From assembly GCA_016748015.1 (NCBI GenBank), contig JAAOMT010000602.1:1176439-1240438 (forward strand): 64,000 nucleotides of DNA, written 5' to 3'. This DNA is from Geosiphon pyriformis. Its lineage: Eukaryota; Glomeromycota; Glomeromycetes; Archaeosporales; Geosiphonaceae. Shown here piece after piece: positions 22,080 to 33,540 of the stretch (its first letter is position 1; every line of letters starts with the position of its first letter). The position numbers were made by a program, and so were the translations under genes. Under the pieces are notes generated by a model. That model was given only the letters and a program-made list of their open reading frames with translations, ran no database searches and was not told the DNA's origin.

Positions 22080-23395
22080 ACAAAAAATGAATATACAAAA
22101 ATACCAACAACTTCAATATTATATAAATACTCAATTGTTTAAGAAGAAATTATCTCAAAAAGAACAAAGAAACATAAAACAACAATCAAAAAATTTTATC
22201 AACCATCAAAATATACTTTACTGAAAAAACAGAAGAAATCCAGATCAACCAATTAGAGTAATCACAGAACCAGAAAAAGAGACAATATTATTCAACATGC
22301 ACTCAGACCCAACAGCAGGACATTTTCATAAAGAAGCAACCATGGAAAGAATCAGAAAGAAATATTATTGGCCATCAATGTATCCAAATATCATCTAATA
22401 TGTTCAGAATTGTGATGCTTGTCAGAGAAGAGGTAGAACAAGACCAAGTGAACCATTAAGACCAATCAAAGTAGGACAACCATTCAATCGCATTGGAATT
22501 GACTTAGTCGGACCATTAACAATCACCAGCAGAGGCAACAGATATATCACAGTAGCCATGAACTATCTCACAAAATGGCCAGAAGCAAAAGCCATTCAAA
22601 GAGCAAATGCAGAATCTGTTGCCAAATTCATTCATCAAAATTTGATATGTCAACACGGATGTTTAAAAGAACTACTATCAGATCAAGGAATTTATTTTGT
22701 GAATAAAAAATTAACAGAATTAAGTCAAAGATTTGAGATAAAAAGACCATTATTATCACTATATTATCCACAAACAAATGGACTAGTTGAAAGGTTTAAC
22801 AGAACACTGTGTAAAGCAATCACCAAAATTAGTCAATAAAACTAAGATGAATGAGATTTGTTTATACCATCAGTATTATTTGCTTATTGAACAATGAGAC
22901 AAGATACTACACAAGCAACACCATTTGAATTGGTATATGGTAGGATAGCAACATTATCAGTTGAAAGAAAGGTCAGCACATATCCAACAGAACCAATAAC
23001 AGAAGCTAATTTCCAAGAAATATTGTTGAGAAAAACATATAACCTAATGAAAACACTAGAAAACAGATAACGAAAAGCAGCTGATAACATTCAAAAGTCT
23101 CAAAAAAAGAAAAAAGAATGACACGATAACCAATTACCAGATAAACCAGTTAAATTCAAGATTGGAGACAAAGTATTTCTACATCATACCAAAGCAGAAA
23201 AACAATGGAATGGAAAATTTGATCCCAAATGGAATGGACCATTTCACATAAAAGAAATTCTTGAAAATAAAGCTTATAAACTAAGATAGGACAACAAAAT
23301 CTTAGCCAAAGCAGCACATGGTGATTGACTGAAACCATATCACCAAATAGCATCATTATCTACCAATAACATTCCACAATTAGGAGTACAATGAA
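22080..23395 (+). pseudogene. Integrase of element 1, interrupted by stops
   Basis: This is a Ty3/gypsy integrase. The zinc-binding HHCC part is visible (MHSDPTAGHFHKEAT, NCDACQRR). The DDE core has Asp in GIDLVGP, Asp in LLSDQG and Glu in TNGLVERFNRT. A C-terminal part follows with GDKVFLHHT and WNGPFHI-like segments. Several stops (for example 22397 and after 22839) break the frame, so it is inactive. Confidence 0.85.
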
Positions 23396-23748
23396 TACTG
23401 GTTCAACCAAATGAGATTCTACGAGATCTGGAACCAATCATAATCATTGGATCAAACATGTAAAATCAAACAATAAAAGAATATATAAAGACACAGTATA
23501 TGTGACAAAGACAATCAAGAAAAATAGAAATACCAGATCATATTTACATCATAGCTCAACAATTATTCCAGGCCTTAAGTCAACAATCTTTAGACATGGA
23601 AATTATTGTTAACAACCAAACAATTTGCTATTGAAACACCAAAAGAAAAACAAAGAATACATCATATTAGCGGTTACTAAAAAATGATAAAAACTGGTCA
23701 AATAACATAATAGAAAAAGTAAAAAACACTTTTGAGAAAATACCTATT

Positions 23749-24159
23749 ATGGCACCAACAGAAGAGCTTACAAAAGAGAATTGAAAGCAATAAACAGAAC
23801 AACTTTTAATATTATACTGTTACTACCAGTTAGGTTGAAAGTTAAATATTCAGGAGTTGTATATAGACAAATCCAAGAGAATATTCAACCAAGACATAAT
23901 ACAACAAATTGAAGAATTTATTGGAAAGAAAACAAATTCAATACTACATGTTAAAACAATATACTGACTACACAACATATTTCAGAACTATCCAGAAATA
24001 CTGTTATATTCTGAAATAGAAACCATAACCATTAACCAATGGAGAAGAATAAACAATACACAAGTAAAAGACGTGAAAAACAGAGTCAAACAAACAATAC
24101 TTGAAAAAAAAGTATTAGAATTAATTCAAAACAAAAATTTCAATGGAGCTCAATATTAA
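23749..24159 (+). pseudogene. 3' accessory ORF of unknown function, element 1 copy
   Basis: A 137-codon frame from ATG (MAPTEELTKEN) to a stop after GAQY ends 13 nt before the 3' LTR. It contains a few in-frame stops. Element 2 has the same frame, length and position (35225-35635). The protein is rich in Gln, Asn, Ile and aromatic residues, has no clear membrane segment, and I do not recognise it. Confidence 0.55.
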
Positions 24160-24172
24160 AAGGAGAAGATAA

Positions 24173-25048
24173 TATTACTCATAAAAAGAAAAACAGATAT
24201 AGAAAATAGTAGACCAATAAGAAAATAGTATCTAGCATGTGAGCATATTGCTCAGCAATGTGGAGCAATATCAGAAATTATGGCACATTGCTCAGCAATA
24301 TGGAGCAATGTCAGAAAGCATAGTACATTGCTCAAAAATATGGAGCAATGTTAGAAAATTAGGGCACATTGTTCAGCAATGTAAGCATTGCTCAAGAAAT
24401 CATAGCACATTGTTCAAAAATGTGAGCAATCTTGTAGAACATCAATTATGTATATATAACAGTAGCATTAGAAGTAAAAAGAGCAGAATCTCTAGTTAGA
24501 AATCTTCTATCTACAAATATTAAATAAATAAATTATCTACTATTCAAATCCATTCTTCACTATCAACACTTCATGTTGATAGTAATTAATACTTAACTAT
24601 ACTGGAACAATAGCTCTTGATCATGGCTATTGACAAGATACTAACTTGTGTATCGCCTTGGCTCATTTCTTTATTTTCTTTTATTTATTTCTTTTTTTGA
24701 TTTTTCTTGTTGAATATTAACCAATTAAGAATTAAAGCGCTGAGTAATTAACATCACGGATAGCCTGGTAAAAGACCCAGAAATAAGGGTAAAATTAGAT
24801 ATATATTAACAGATAGCTTACCAGAAGGGCATGAATGTCAGAATAAACTGGCCACCAAGTTGAAGACAGAAATTGGGAACACAACTCACCAACCAACTAC
24901 ATTGTTATTAAATCTCTGTTCATTATACAAAAGACTCCACTTTAAAAACCTTCAAATACAACCAACATGCCAATAACATCAGTATTGTCAAGATATTGAG
25001 CACCAAGTTACAGATTTGATTTGAGACCCCAAATAATCATCTGTAACA
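24173..25048 (+). mobile_element. 3' LTR of element 1 (LTR A)
   Basis: This 876-bp LTR starts TATTACTCATAAAAAG just after a purine-rich tract (AAAAGGAGAAGATAA) and ends AATCATCTGTAACA. The ancestral termini were probably TGTTAC..GTAACA. The U3 contains a 40-bp tandem array (listed separately). A TATATAA box lies near 24452-24458. The conserved mid-part AACAATAGCTCTTGATCATG is shared with the other LTRs. Confidence 0.8.
24243..24432 (+). repeat. 40-bp tandem repeat in LTR A U3
   Basis: Five units start at 24243, 24283, 24323, 24364 and 24405 (period 40-41). Each has a GCACATTGCTCAGCAATRTG-like core. Several units contain the inverted repeat ATTGCT-C-AGCAAT. Their place upstream of a TATA-like box suggests an enhancer or protein-binding array. 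Confidence 0.75.
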
Positions 25049-25258
25049 CCAGCCATTATGCTAAGAAAAAAATTTGATAGAATTGCAATTCTGAAAGGCT
25101 ATGGAAACAACAATTGAATCTCTGTCTATTATACAAAGATCTCTACAACAAAACCTTCAGATCAACAAAACTTTCAGATACTAATGCCAAAATATCAATC
25201 AAGCACCAAGTTACAGATTTGTTATTTGTTTTGAAACCCCAAATAATCATTTGTAACA
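25049..25258 (+). mobile_element. LTR 3' fragment (LTR B)
   Basis: The fragment repeats the terminal part of the LTR (ACACTGARAAAG-like start, CCATTATACAAA, CACCAAGTTACAG, end AATCATTTGTAACA). It directly follows LTR A, so two LTR ends are joined head to tail. This may reflect a solo or nested insertion with deletion. Confidence 0.7.
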
Positions 25259-26369
25259 TTATCCAAAATGTTCAAAAACACATGAACAACAGTAGTATTT
25301 TATTGCCATGGACCATTTTTTATTATAGCATGTACTCATTAATGACAATTTTTTGCCACAATTAATACAAACTATCTTTGACTGACAATACTGTAAATTA
25401 GCATAAGAAATAGTATATAGAATATAAATAGAAATAGTTGTTTTAGGTTTTTTTTTGTTTTTTTTTTCTAGTCTGAAATTGGTGGCAGTTTGTTGTAGTC
25501 CTCTTTGGCCCATAATACCTAATACATTTCTTAGGTAGGCTTTTTTTTTTTCTTTAAACTTGATTAGTGGTTACTTGTTGATAGTGGTTTTGAAATAATT
25601 ACAAGTGGCTAGTACTCAAATGTTTTGGCTATTTTGGCTTAGTTGTAATTTCTGGGTGTTCTAATTAAGCATTATGTTGATTTTAGACAGTCAGTTATTA
25701 CCAATAAAAGCTTGGTACTAGATGGCTTCTATTACCAATATCTTGATTAGTACCTTAATGTTATTGACTTTAAATAAAAAGTTATTGATTTCACTAATTA
25801 AAGTTTTTGTTGTTTCATTAGCAGTGATTATTCTTTTGTTGGCAGCTCAATCAACTCAGTAACTTAATTGGTCCATGAATTATTGTGTGATGATGCTGTC
25901 TACTAACTTGCTATCAAAAATAAATTTGATAAGTTGGCTATCAACTTTTATGTTGGTGTATATTACAGTAATTAGTTTCACTTCCAAAACAGCTCTACTG
26001 AATAGAGATGTTTTGACTGTTTCCTTGAGTTCAAAAAAAAAAATGGCAGTAAGTAATTTGTTTTTAATGATTGTTGCTAGTGGAATATTGTTGAGAAATA
26101 GTTGAAGTTAATTGGGTTTCAATAGATTGGATATGATAATTTCTGAAGATAACAAGAGACTTAAATAGCATTGGGCATAGTTAATTCTTGAATTTTGCTG
26201 TTGAGATCCAAATTACTGGGCTGCTAAACTGAGGATTGATTAGTGTATTACTATTGTCAATTGCCAATTTTGGTGAATTTAAATAGTTTTCAGTTTTTGG
26301 CTTCTATTTTGAGATAAGTTTTACAGCTGACTTTAATTTGATTGGAGCTAATAAATAATTTGGGGCTGG
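25259..26369 (-). mobile_element. Inverted internal fragment of the element-2 family
   Basis: Read on the minus strand, this corresponds to element 2 from about 29,400 to 30,545: protease region, then the Cys-rich segment. The frame at 25513-25259 has YCQSKIVCINCGKKLSLM and ends FEHFG, like 30,400-30,540. The plus ORF at 25875-26105 is only the antisense of the protease region. It is truncated at both ends against LTR sequence. Confidence 0.75.
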
Positions 26370-27315
26370 TATTACTCATAGAATATAGGAATTAAATATT
26401 AGTACATAAATTAGCCAATTAGAATAAACATAGTAAAAATGAAATTTCAGGATTCTTCTTAGAGAAATTGCAGGATTCCAAGAATTTTAGAATTCTCATA
26501 TAAGGAATTGCAGGATTCCAGAATTCCAGAATTCCTCTTAAAGGAATTGCAGGATTTCTGAAATTTCAGAATTTCTAGCTAGAGAATTAAAGAATTCAAG
26601 GAATTTCATATAATAAAATTTATGTATATATAGTAGTAATATTAGAAGCTAGAAAAAAAGGCAAGAAGACTTTCAGAGTCAGTAGAACTCTTAGAGTTAA
26701 TTAGACTTGCAAGTCATAATTATTAGAATTTTTTAGTTAGAGACCTTTTAGTTTAGATTTAATTTAAGCGACCTTTTAACTCACAAATATCAATAAATAA
26801 TTATTTTCTATCTCAAAATTCATTCTCCACTATTAATACTTCATGTTAATAATAATTGATACTTAACCCTACTGAAACAATAGCTCTTGATCATGGCTAT
26901 TAATGGGATACTAACTTGCAATTGCTTTTGTTTATTCTTTATTTTCTTTTATTTTTTTTTATTTTTTTTGTTATTTCTTTGGTTTTACTAAATTGATTAA
27001 GGATTAAGCGCTGAGTTACAGACATTATAGGGACTGGTAAAAGACCTGTGAAACAAGGGTAGAACACTCATAGATTTGAGAATAGCTTACCAGAAGGATT
27101 ACCAGCCACCACACTGAAAAAGAAATTTGATAAAACTGTGGTTTTGGAAAGCTATGGATAAAACCATCAATTAAATTTTTGTCCATTATACAAAAAACTC
27201 CACAACAAAATCTTCAGATAAACCATACTTTCAGATATCAACACTAGAATACCAACCAAGCATTAAGTTACGGATTTGTTATTTGATTTGAGATCCCAAA
27301 TAATCATCTGTAACA
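26370..27315 (+). mobile_element. 5' LTR of element 2 (LTR E)
   Basis: This 946-bp LTR starts TATTACTCATAG and ends AATCATCTGTAACA. R/U5 matches the 3' LTR closely (CTTGATCATGGCTATTAATG, GGTTTTACTAAATTGATTAA). The U3, however, carries a GAATTC-rich array instead of the ATTGCTC array. A TATATA box lies near 26630. Confidence 0.8.
26463..26610 (+). repeat. 40-bp GAATTC-rich tandem repeat in LTR E U3
   Basis: Units start at about 26463, 26503 and 26542 (AGGAATTGCAGGATTCCAGA-type), with degenerate flanking copies. The period is about 40 bp, as in LTR A, but the sequence is unrelated. GGAATTCC-type palindromes recur in it. Confidence 0.65.
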
Positions 27316-27317
27316 TT

Positions 27318-27334
27318 TGGTACTCTCTGTGAGG
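27318..27334 (+). promoter_or_regulatory. Primer binding site candidate of element 2
   Basis: TGGTACTCTCTGTGAGG lies 2 nt after the 5' LTR, the normal distance for a tRNA primer binding site. The matching tRNA was not identified. Confidence 0.55.
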
Positions 27335-27377
27335 TATAATTCTACAGAGAACTAGCACCAACAACAATCATCCAAAA

Positions 27378-29110
27378 ATGGCAGAATCAGAAAACATAAG
27401 AACAAACCATTTAGAATTCACAAAATTCTTGTTCCAACAATACAGCCAACAATTAGGACTAAACAATAATCACTTCCCAGTAGAATCCGTCTTTAACTTC
27501 TACATTAACAATAAAATTACAGACTGCTTAGGAAGAACAGTTAACATTGAATCTGCAAGGGAAAATTTCTATACAGAATTATTTTAACATACCAGCTTAC
27601 CAAGAAACTACAGTTTTGTACCAATTATTAGGCAAATAAATCAAACCATTTAAAGGTATACACAACAACAATTCCCAATTATCTATGCAGACAAAAGAAA
27701 GGGAAGACTATAAACACCAGCAGTGACACCAAAACAAATACAACTACTTATTTGGAAGAAAACCAGAGTTAAATCACCAACAAATCTATCATACCATTAC
27801 ACCCCAGGAAGTGCCATCAACATCTCATCAATAGGTGTGTCCACATCACATGCAACATTGACATTTGGATGACTACTATTTCAAAGTAAACAAAAGAAAG
27901 CAGAATTACTAGGAACTTATGGCAATTATTTTGAAGAATTTAAATTATGATTGCCAATGCTATTAGAATTCTGATCACTGTTACCTTAACCAGATTTTGG
28001 AAACATGAATCCCTGGAAGATAATGGAATCAGAAGAGAGAGAAGAAGAAAAAGAATCTAAAGATCAAAAATTTACTTACCAAAACCCAATTACTGAAAAT
28101 CTGGAAGTTGAAACTCTGAATTTTTAAATGCAGCACAATTAGGACAATTGAAACCCTAAAACAATTAATCAGCAAAACTTACCTCTAATAATTGTTATTG
28201 ATCAACCACCAATTGAACCAATTATTGAACTGATTCAACAGCAATCACTTCAACCACCTTAACAATCACAACAGCCATTTCAACTGCCACAACAACAAAT
28301 TGTAGCACCAATAGCATATGCTCCTATCGCTAAACTTAAAAAATTTACCGGCAAAGAGGACAATGCCCAAGTGTGACTAAATGATATGGAAAAAGCCATT
28401 ACAGCCAACAGTTGAAATGACATCAGAGCCATGCAGGCCATTGCCTATTTTCTTCAGAATACTGTCAATTTATGGTATCAAAGCTTGGCTAACAAATTCC
28501 AGGATTTTAATGCATTCAAGCTTGCATTCCTACAATACTTCAGCAATAATAATAGTATTAATCAGCTAACAAACACTTTCACCACTATTAAACAAGGGAA
28601 AAATAAAGCAGTTACTACTTATTTAGAACACTTCTATAGAAATTTGCACCAAATTCAAGCAATCCAGGCTGACTATTTTACAGCACCACAAATTCTGAAC
28701 TGATTTATTAGAGGTCTGGACAGTAATATCCTCCAACACATATGTCCAATGCATCCAACAGACTTTCAAGCCACAGTTACTAATGCCAGAGATTTTGAGG
28801 CAGCTGAACTCGAAGCTAACCATGTCCAAGCTGTAAATTTAGTGATAAATAGATCATCTAAATTGGATTTCAAATTGAAACAATTCAGTGATTTTATTAA
28901 CCAGAAGCTTGAAAAGTACTTAGCTAACAATTGCACAATTTATCAATCTCCACAACAATGCTATATTCAAGAAAACGCAAATTATTTCCAGAATCAGTCG
29001 TGTTCATCCTCCTTAACCAATCAACAGTAGCAGCAGAAAATGTGTGTTTGTCACTACTGTGGTAAACAAGAACATTTAAAGATTGACTGTAGGTCAAGAA
29101 TAGATAACCA
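27378..29110 (+). pseudogene. gag: Ty3/gypsy gag of element 2, interrupted by stops
   Basis: The frame begins MAESENIRTNHLEF and is broken by many TGA/TAA/TAG codons. The recognisable capsid region is at about 28310-28850 (AYFLQNTVNLWYQSLANKFQ and YLEHFYRNLHQIQ), the retrotransposon gag pattern. A CCHC knuckle, CHYCGKQEHLKIDC, lies at about 29047-29090. A Tyr/Gln/Pro-rich linker of repeated TATCAACC units (29200-29340) follows. Confidence 0.8.
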
Positions 29111-29639
29111 ATGATTAGGAAATCAATATCAAAATCCTAATCACCAGTTCCCAATTCCAAGTTACCAACACAACCCAGCACTATATCAACTGACTTATCT
29201 GCCAATAACGTAACAACTAATATATCAACCATCTATATATCAACCTCCAATTTATCAATGGCAAACACTAATAATATATCAACCATTGTAGCCACAAATA
29301 ATTTATCAGACACCTATAGTTCAAATACTGCCATCAAATCCAGCTCAAATAACATCAGAAAACCCTAGATTAAAAATCACCCAAAACTGAAGATCAGCAA
29401 TAGTTGTTTACCAACTGATTCCCAGTTTATCCAACCAGCCATCCAGATTATGACAGCGGAGTTCAGAAACTGGGTATACTCAAAACCCAAGTTCCCAGAA
29501 CTATTTAAGTCTCCTGGTTACTCCAGAAAATGCCCAAACCAATAATCCAAAAACCAATTAACAAGCAATACTTACCAGCAATATTCCACCAGCTACTATT
29601 AATGAGAACAAATCACTGGATGCTATTTTTCCATTTGAA

Positions 29640-30060
29640 CTTGAAGAACTTTCAGCCACGCCATTATTTAGTAAAGCCACTCTTAAAGAAAAACCTATTA
29701 CTATTATGTACACTGATGCCAAAGTTAATGGCCACTTAATCAAACTAATCTTAGACAGTAGATCAGTGGGCAGCATCATTACAAGACAACTCATGGCCCA
29801 ATTAGATTGCCAAGTTGATCAAACTGCCAGCACATGAATCATCACAGCTGATGGAGCAACCAAAACTCCAATTGGTGAGATTGATAACTTCCCTATAGAA
29901 GTCAATGGCATCATTATGCCAATCAAAGTATTAATTATGGAAGCCATTCAATATCAAGCACTTATTGGCAATGACTGGCTGTCCAAAACCAACATGACAC
30001 TTGATTAAAACACGCAAGAGCTCCAACTCAGCCAGAATGGTTAACACACACAGATACCAG
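29640..30060 (+). pseudogene. Retropepsin-like protease of element 2
   Basis: The coding frame gives LILDSRSVGS (active-site Asp kept, DSG changed to DSR), then strands ending ALIGNDWLSK, the usual C-terminal motif of Ty3/gypsy proteases. In-frame TGA (TWI expected) and TAA codons interrupt it. Confidence 0.75.
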
Positions 30061-30360
30061 CCATGTGTGGCCATTTTAAAACCACCAACATGCCAGTACC
30101 TCTTATCAAGTTTGAGAAAGAAGAGAAGAAACCTACCTAAGAAGCCTATCAAGTGTTTTGGGCTGATGAAGACCACAATGAGTTGCTGCCAATACTCTCT
30201 TAGAACAACAACAATAAAAAAAAGCAGAAAAAAGAACTTACCTGAAATCCCGATTAAGCCTGGAAAACTAACAACGACCAGAAAAAACTAATAAATTGGG
30301 AGTAGAAAGAAAATAAAAAAGAAAAAGGAAAAAGAAAGAAAGAAGAACCAAAACCTGACA

Positions 30361-30962
30361 GCACCACCACTTATAATTTCTATACTACACCCCAACAATT
30401 CACTTATTGCTGCCCAAAACTGGTATGCGTCGATTGTGGCAAAAAATTGTCATCAATGGGCACTTGTTGTGGTGACAATTAGGAATATATTTCGGCAACC
30501 AAATTCTATTGCCATCCATATGTTATTGAACATTTTGGAAGACCAAAACAAGTTGAAAAATGGGACAATGAACCATGCTTAACTTGTAGAGAAACTTTCC
30601 TAAATGAAAGAATGTGGAATGACATTCCTGGACAAGGAGGAACATGCGATGAAATATGCCAGTATACAATCCTAATCAACAACTGAGTATGCAAGAGCAC
30701 ACCAATCAATGATGCTTGGAAATGAGCATTGTGACAATTGGAAAGATATCTCCACAACAAACATGAACTTTGGAGAATAAGGTATGCAAAAGCAGAAGGC
30801 ATGACAACCAGCAAACTCCTAAAAATCAAAAACAATTCTCTATCTCTTCCTGAACCTAAATATGTTCAAACCTTTGATGTCTTTGGCAATATTGAAGATA
30901 ACCCAAAAAAATTTCATGAATATTATCAGCATTTAGCACCCATTAGAGAAGAACAGAAGTAG
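30361..30962 (+). pseudogene. Cys/His-rich segment between protease and dUTPase-like domain
   Basis: The conceptual frame has clustered Cys pairs (YCCPKLVCVDCGKK, MGTCCGD, FYCHPYVIEHFG, CLTCRE, CDEICQ) compatible with one or more zinc sites, then a helical charged part. Stops at several Trp-like positions interrupt it. An inverted second copy exists at 25259-25513. I do not recognise a named domain. Confidence 0.55.
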
Positions 30963-30965
30963 TGT

Positions 30966-31985
30966 TTAGAGCAGTTGAACACTCAATTATATCAATATTG
31001 CTTAATCCTATGCAATTTTCAATATTGTAATGAGTGTGATTTTATTTACAATCCACCACCACACATGATCTACATGATTCCAGAAGAAGATGAACCAATC
31101 AGCAGCTGTGCATCAGAATCAGAATCAACTTTCAATCCCAATTTAAACTCTGACAATAACGATGATGAAAACAATGATTCCAGCTCCACTCAGTATGACA
31201 ATGAAACTAACAATGATTTAAACTTCGATTCAAACCCCAAAACATATATTGCACTTTCTAACTTCACCAAAAAACAGAAACTTAAATGGTTCAGCAATAA
31301 TAGTAAAGGTATCATGCCAGAATGCACACATAATACTGATACAGAGTTTGATCTGAGATATCCGAGAAAAGATTTCATCAAATTGGAACTACATTTGCAC
31401 ACTTGCATTGATCTGAAAATAGCACTGGAAATTCCAGCAACAATAATGATTCAACTAGCATCCAAGAGTAGTTTAATAAAAAAGGGGATCAACATTAGAG
31501 GAAAAATAATTGATGCAAAATACATAGGAAATATCATTGCTATGCTACAAAATAATTCAGAAAAAACATATATCATAGATTTAAATGAAAAGATAGCACA
31601 GACAATATTCCTACCTCTGGTGAAAATAGCTCAGTTAGTGTCAGTGGGAAACAGAGAAGAATTAGGGATCACAGCTAGAGGAATACAAGAATTTAAATCA
31701 ACAGGTAGAATAGATATACCAGTTAATATGACAGAAGAAAAAGTTATTGACAAAAGAGAAATTATCTCAAACTGTCAATCAATTTCTATTCCATCATATG
31801 ACCAGTATATGTTACCCATAAAAAAAAAAGTAAAAAATCAAGCTCAGTTGTTTGAAGCAGAAGCAACCATTTGCGAATCAGGAGAGATTGGACTCATTAA
31901 TCTCTTCATATCAGCCAAAAGCCCCAAAAACATCAAAATTCTCATATACAACACAATGGAAAGTGTCATTGAAATACCAAAGTGA
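30966..31985 (+). pseudogene. dUTPase-like domain of the Ty3/gypsy polyprotein
   Basis: This is the longest open stretch of element 2 (about 336 codons). After a Cys-containing and acidic Asn/Asp/Ser-rich linker, a trimeric-dUTPase pattern appears. Motif 1 is like CIDLKIALEIP. Motif 2 is QLASKSSLIKKGI. Motif 3 is GKIIDAKYIGNI with the catalytic Asp. Motif 4 is EKIAQTIF. Motif 5 is ARGIQEFKSTGRI. Motif 5 has lost Gly residues of the usual G-F-G-S-T-G, so activity is doubtful. dUTPase would limit uracil in reverse transcripts. The frame continues past a TGA at 31983 toward RT. Confidence 0.75.
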
Positions 31986-32099
31986 ACTATCATTGGATAT
32001 TTAACTACTGAAGTTGAGGATCAACCACCAAATCACATTCCAGATTTTCCACAGCTTTGTGGATATGTGGACATTACATCACAAATCATCTATGAACGA

Positions 32100-33540
32100 A
32101 ATAAATGTTATTTGCTACAACCAGATTAATTGGAACAGATAAACATGAGAAATTTAGACCCACTCTAACAGATGCAACTAAAGATATTACTCAGCAATTT
32201 CAATGACATCTTTGCTAATGAAAATGAATTTGGCCGCACCAACATCATCCAGCATCAAATCAAGACTAAAGATGCAATGCCAATTAAACAAAGAGCATAC
32301 AGAGTACCACCAGCTAGCCATGAGATCATTTGTCAAGAAATTAACTGAATGCTTGACAATGGGCTAATTCAGCCATCAATGAGTCTATGGTCATTACCAG
32401 TGGTACTGGTCTGTAAGAAAAATGGGAAAATCCGTTTTTATGTAGACTACTAAAAACTGAATAGAGTAACAAAAAGTGATAGCTATCCAACTCCAAAAAT
32501 CCAAGAACTATTCAATGCTTTTGGAGGAAATAAATAGTTTTCAACACTAGATTTAGATAGTGATTACTGGCAAGTAGCCATGAATCCAGCTGACAAAGAA
32601 AAAACAGTGTTTACCACAAAAGAAGGAAATTTTGAGTTTGAAGTCATGCCATTTGGCTTGATAAATGCTCCAGCAACATTTTAATGGCTCATGGAAATTG
32701 TCTATACTGGATTATTATGGAAATCAGTAGTCGTATACTTGGATAATACCAATGTGTTCTCAAAAACATTTGATGATCATCTGCATCATTTTTAATAAGT
32801 GTTCAAAAGATTAAGAAGAGCAGAATTAAAACTAAATGCAACTAAATATTTCTTTGGAAAAACTGAATTCAAGTTTTTGGGACATGTAGTGAGCAAAGAT
32901 GGAATCAAAACAAATCCAGACAAGATTGAAGTAGTTAAGAACTTTTCAATACCAACCAACTTGACAGAACTAAGAGCATTTTTAGGTTTTGCAGGCTATT
33001 ATTGCCATTTTATCAAAGACTTTTCAAAACTGGCTCAGCCACTTCACCATTTACAGACCAAAAATGTGAAGTATAAATGAACCAAAGCTCAACAAGAAGC
33101 ATTTGACACATTAAGAAGAAAGCTTATCCAAGCTCCAGTATTGATGTATTCAGATCACAGCAAACCATTTATAATCACTACTGATGCATCAGATTAAGTA
33201 TTGGGAGCAGTACTATTACAGAAAAAATCAGATAGAAGAGAACATCCAGTAGCTTATGCCAGTAAAAGCTTAAGTCCAGCTAAGAAAAACTATGAAACTT
33301 CAGCACTAGAACACTTAGCTATCTATTGGGCTGTCATCAAATAGAAGGAATACTTGGGTCAAAAGTTTGAAGTATACACTGATCACAAAGGATTGACTTC
33401 AATCCAGAAACAAAAATTTGCAGACAATCGCCATGTCAGATAGAAAATAGAACTTTCACTATTTAATTATACAATATATTATAAAAAGGGAAAAGACAAT
33501 AAAAATGCTGACGAACTGTCACAAATAAGACAAATCTAAA
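32100..33540 (+). pseudogene. pol: Reverse transcriptase and RNase H of element 2, interrupted by stops
   Basis: RT begins near LLSNFNDIFANENEFG. It has [56 protein letters not shown] and the palm motif as VYLDN where YxDD is expected. Thumb (33,000) and RNase H (ITTDAS, YTDHKGLT, NADELSQ) follow. Stops near 32451, 32537, 32684, 32793 and 33078 and the YLDD to YLDN change show loss of function. Confidence 0.9.

Noticed and set aside
24243-24432. CRISPR-like array
   Set aside because: Units are contiguous 40-bp tandem repeats without unique spacers, in a eukaryotic LTR.
25875-26105. Plus-strand 76-aa ORF with membrane-like composition
   Set aside because: It is the antisense of the retroelement protease region; a related antisense ORF exists at 29558-29794.
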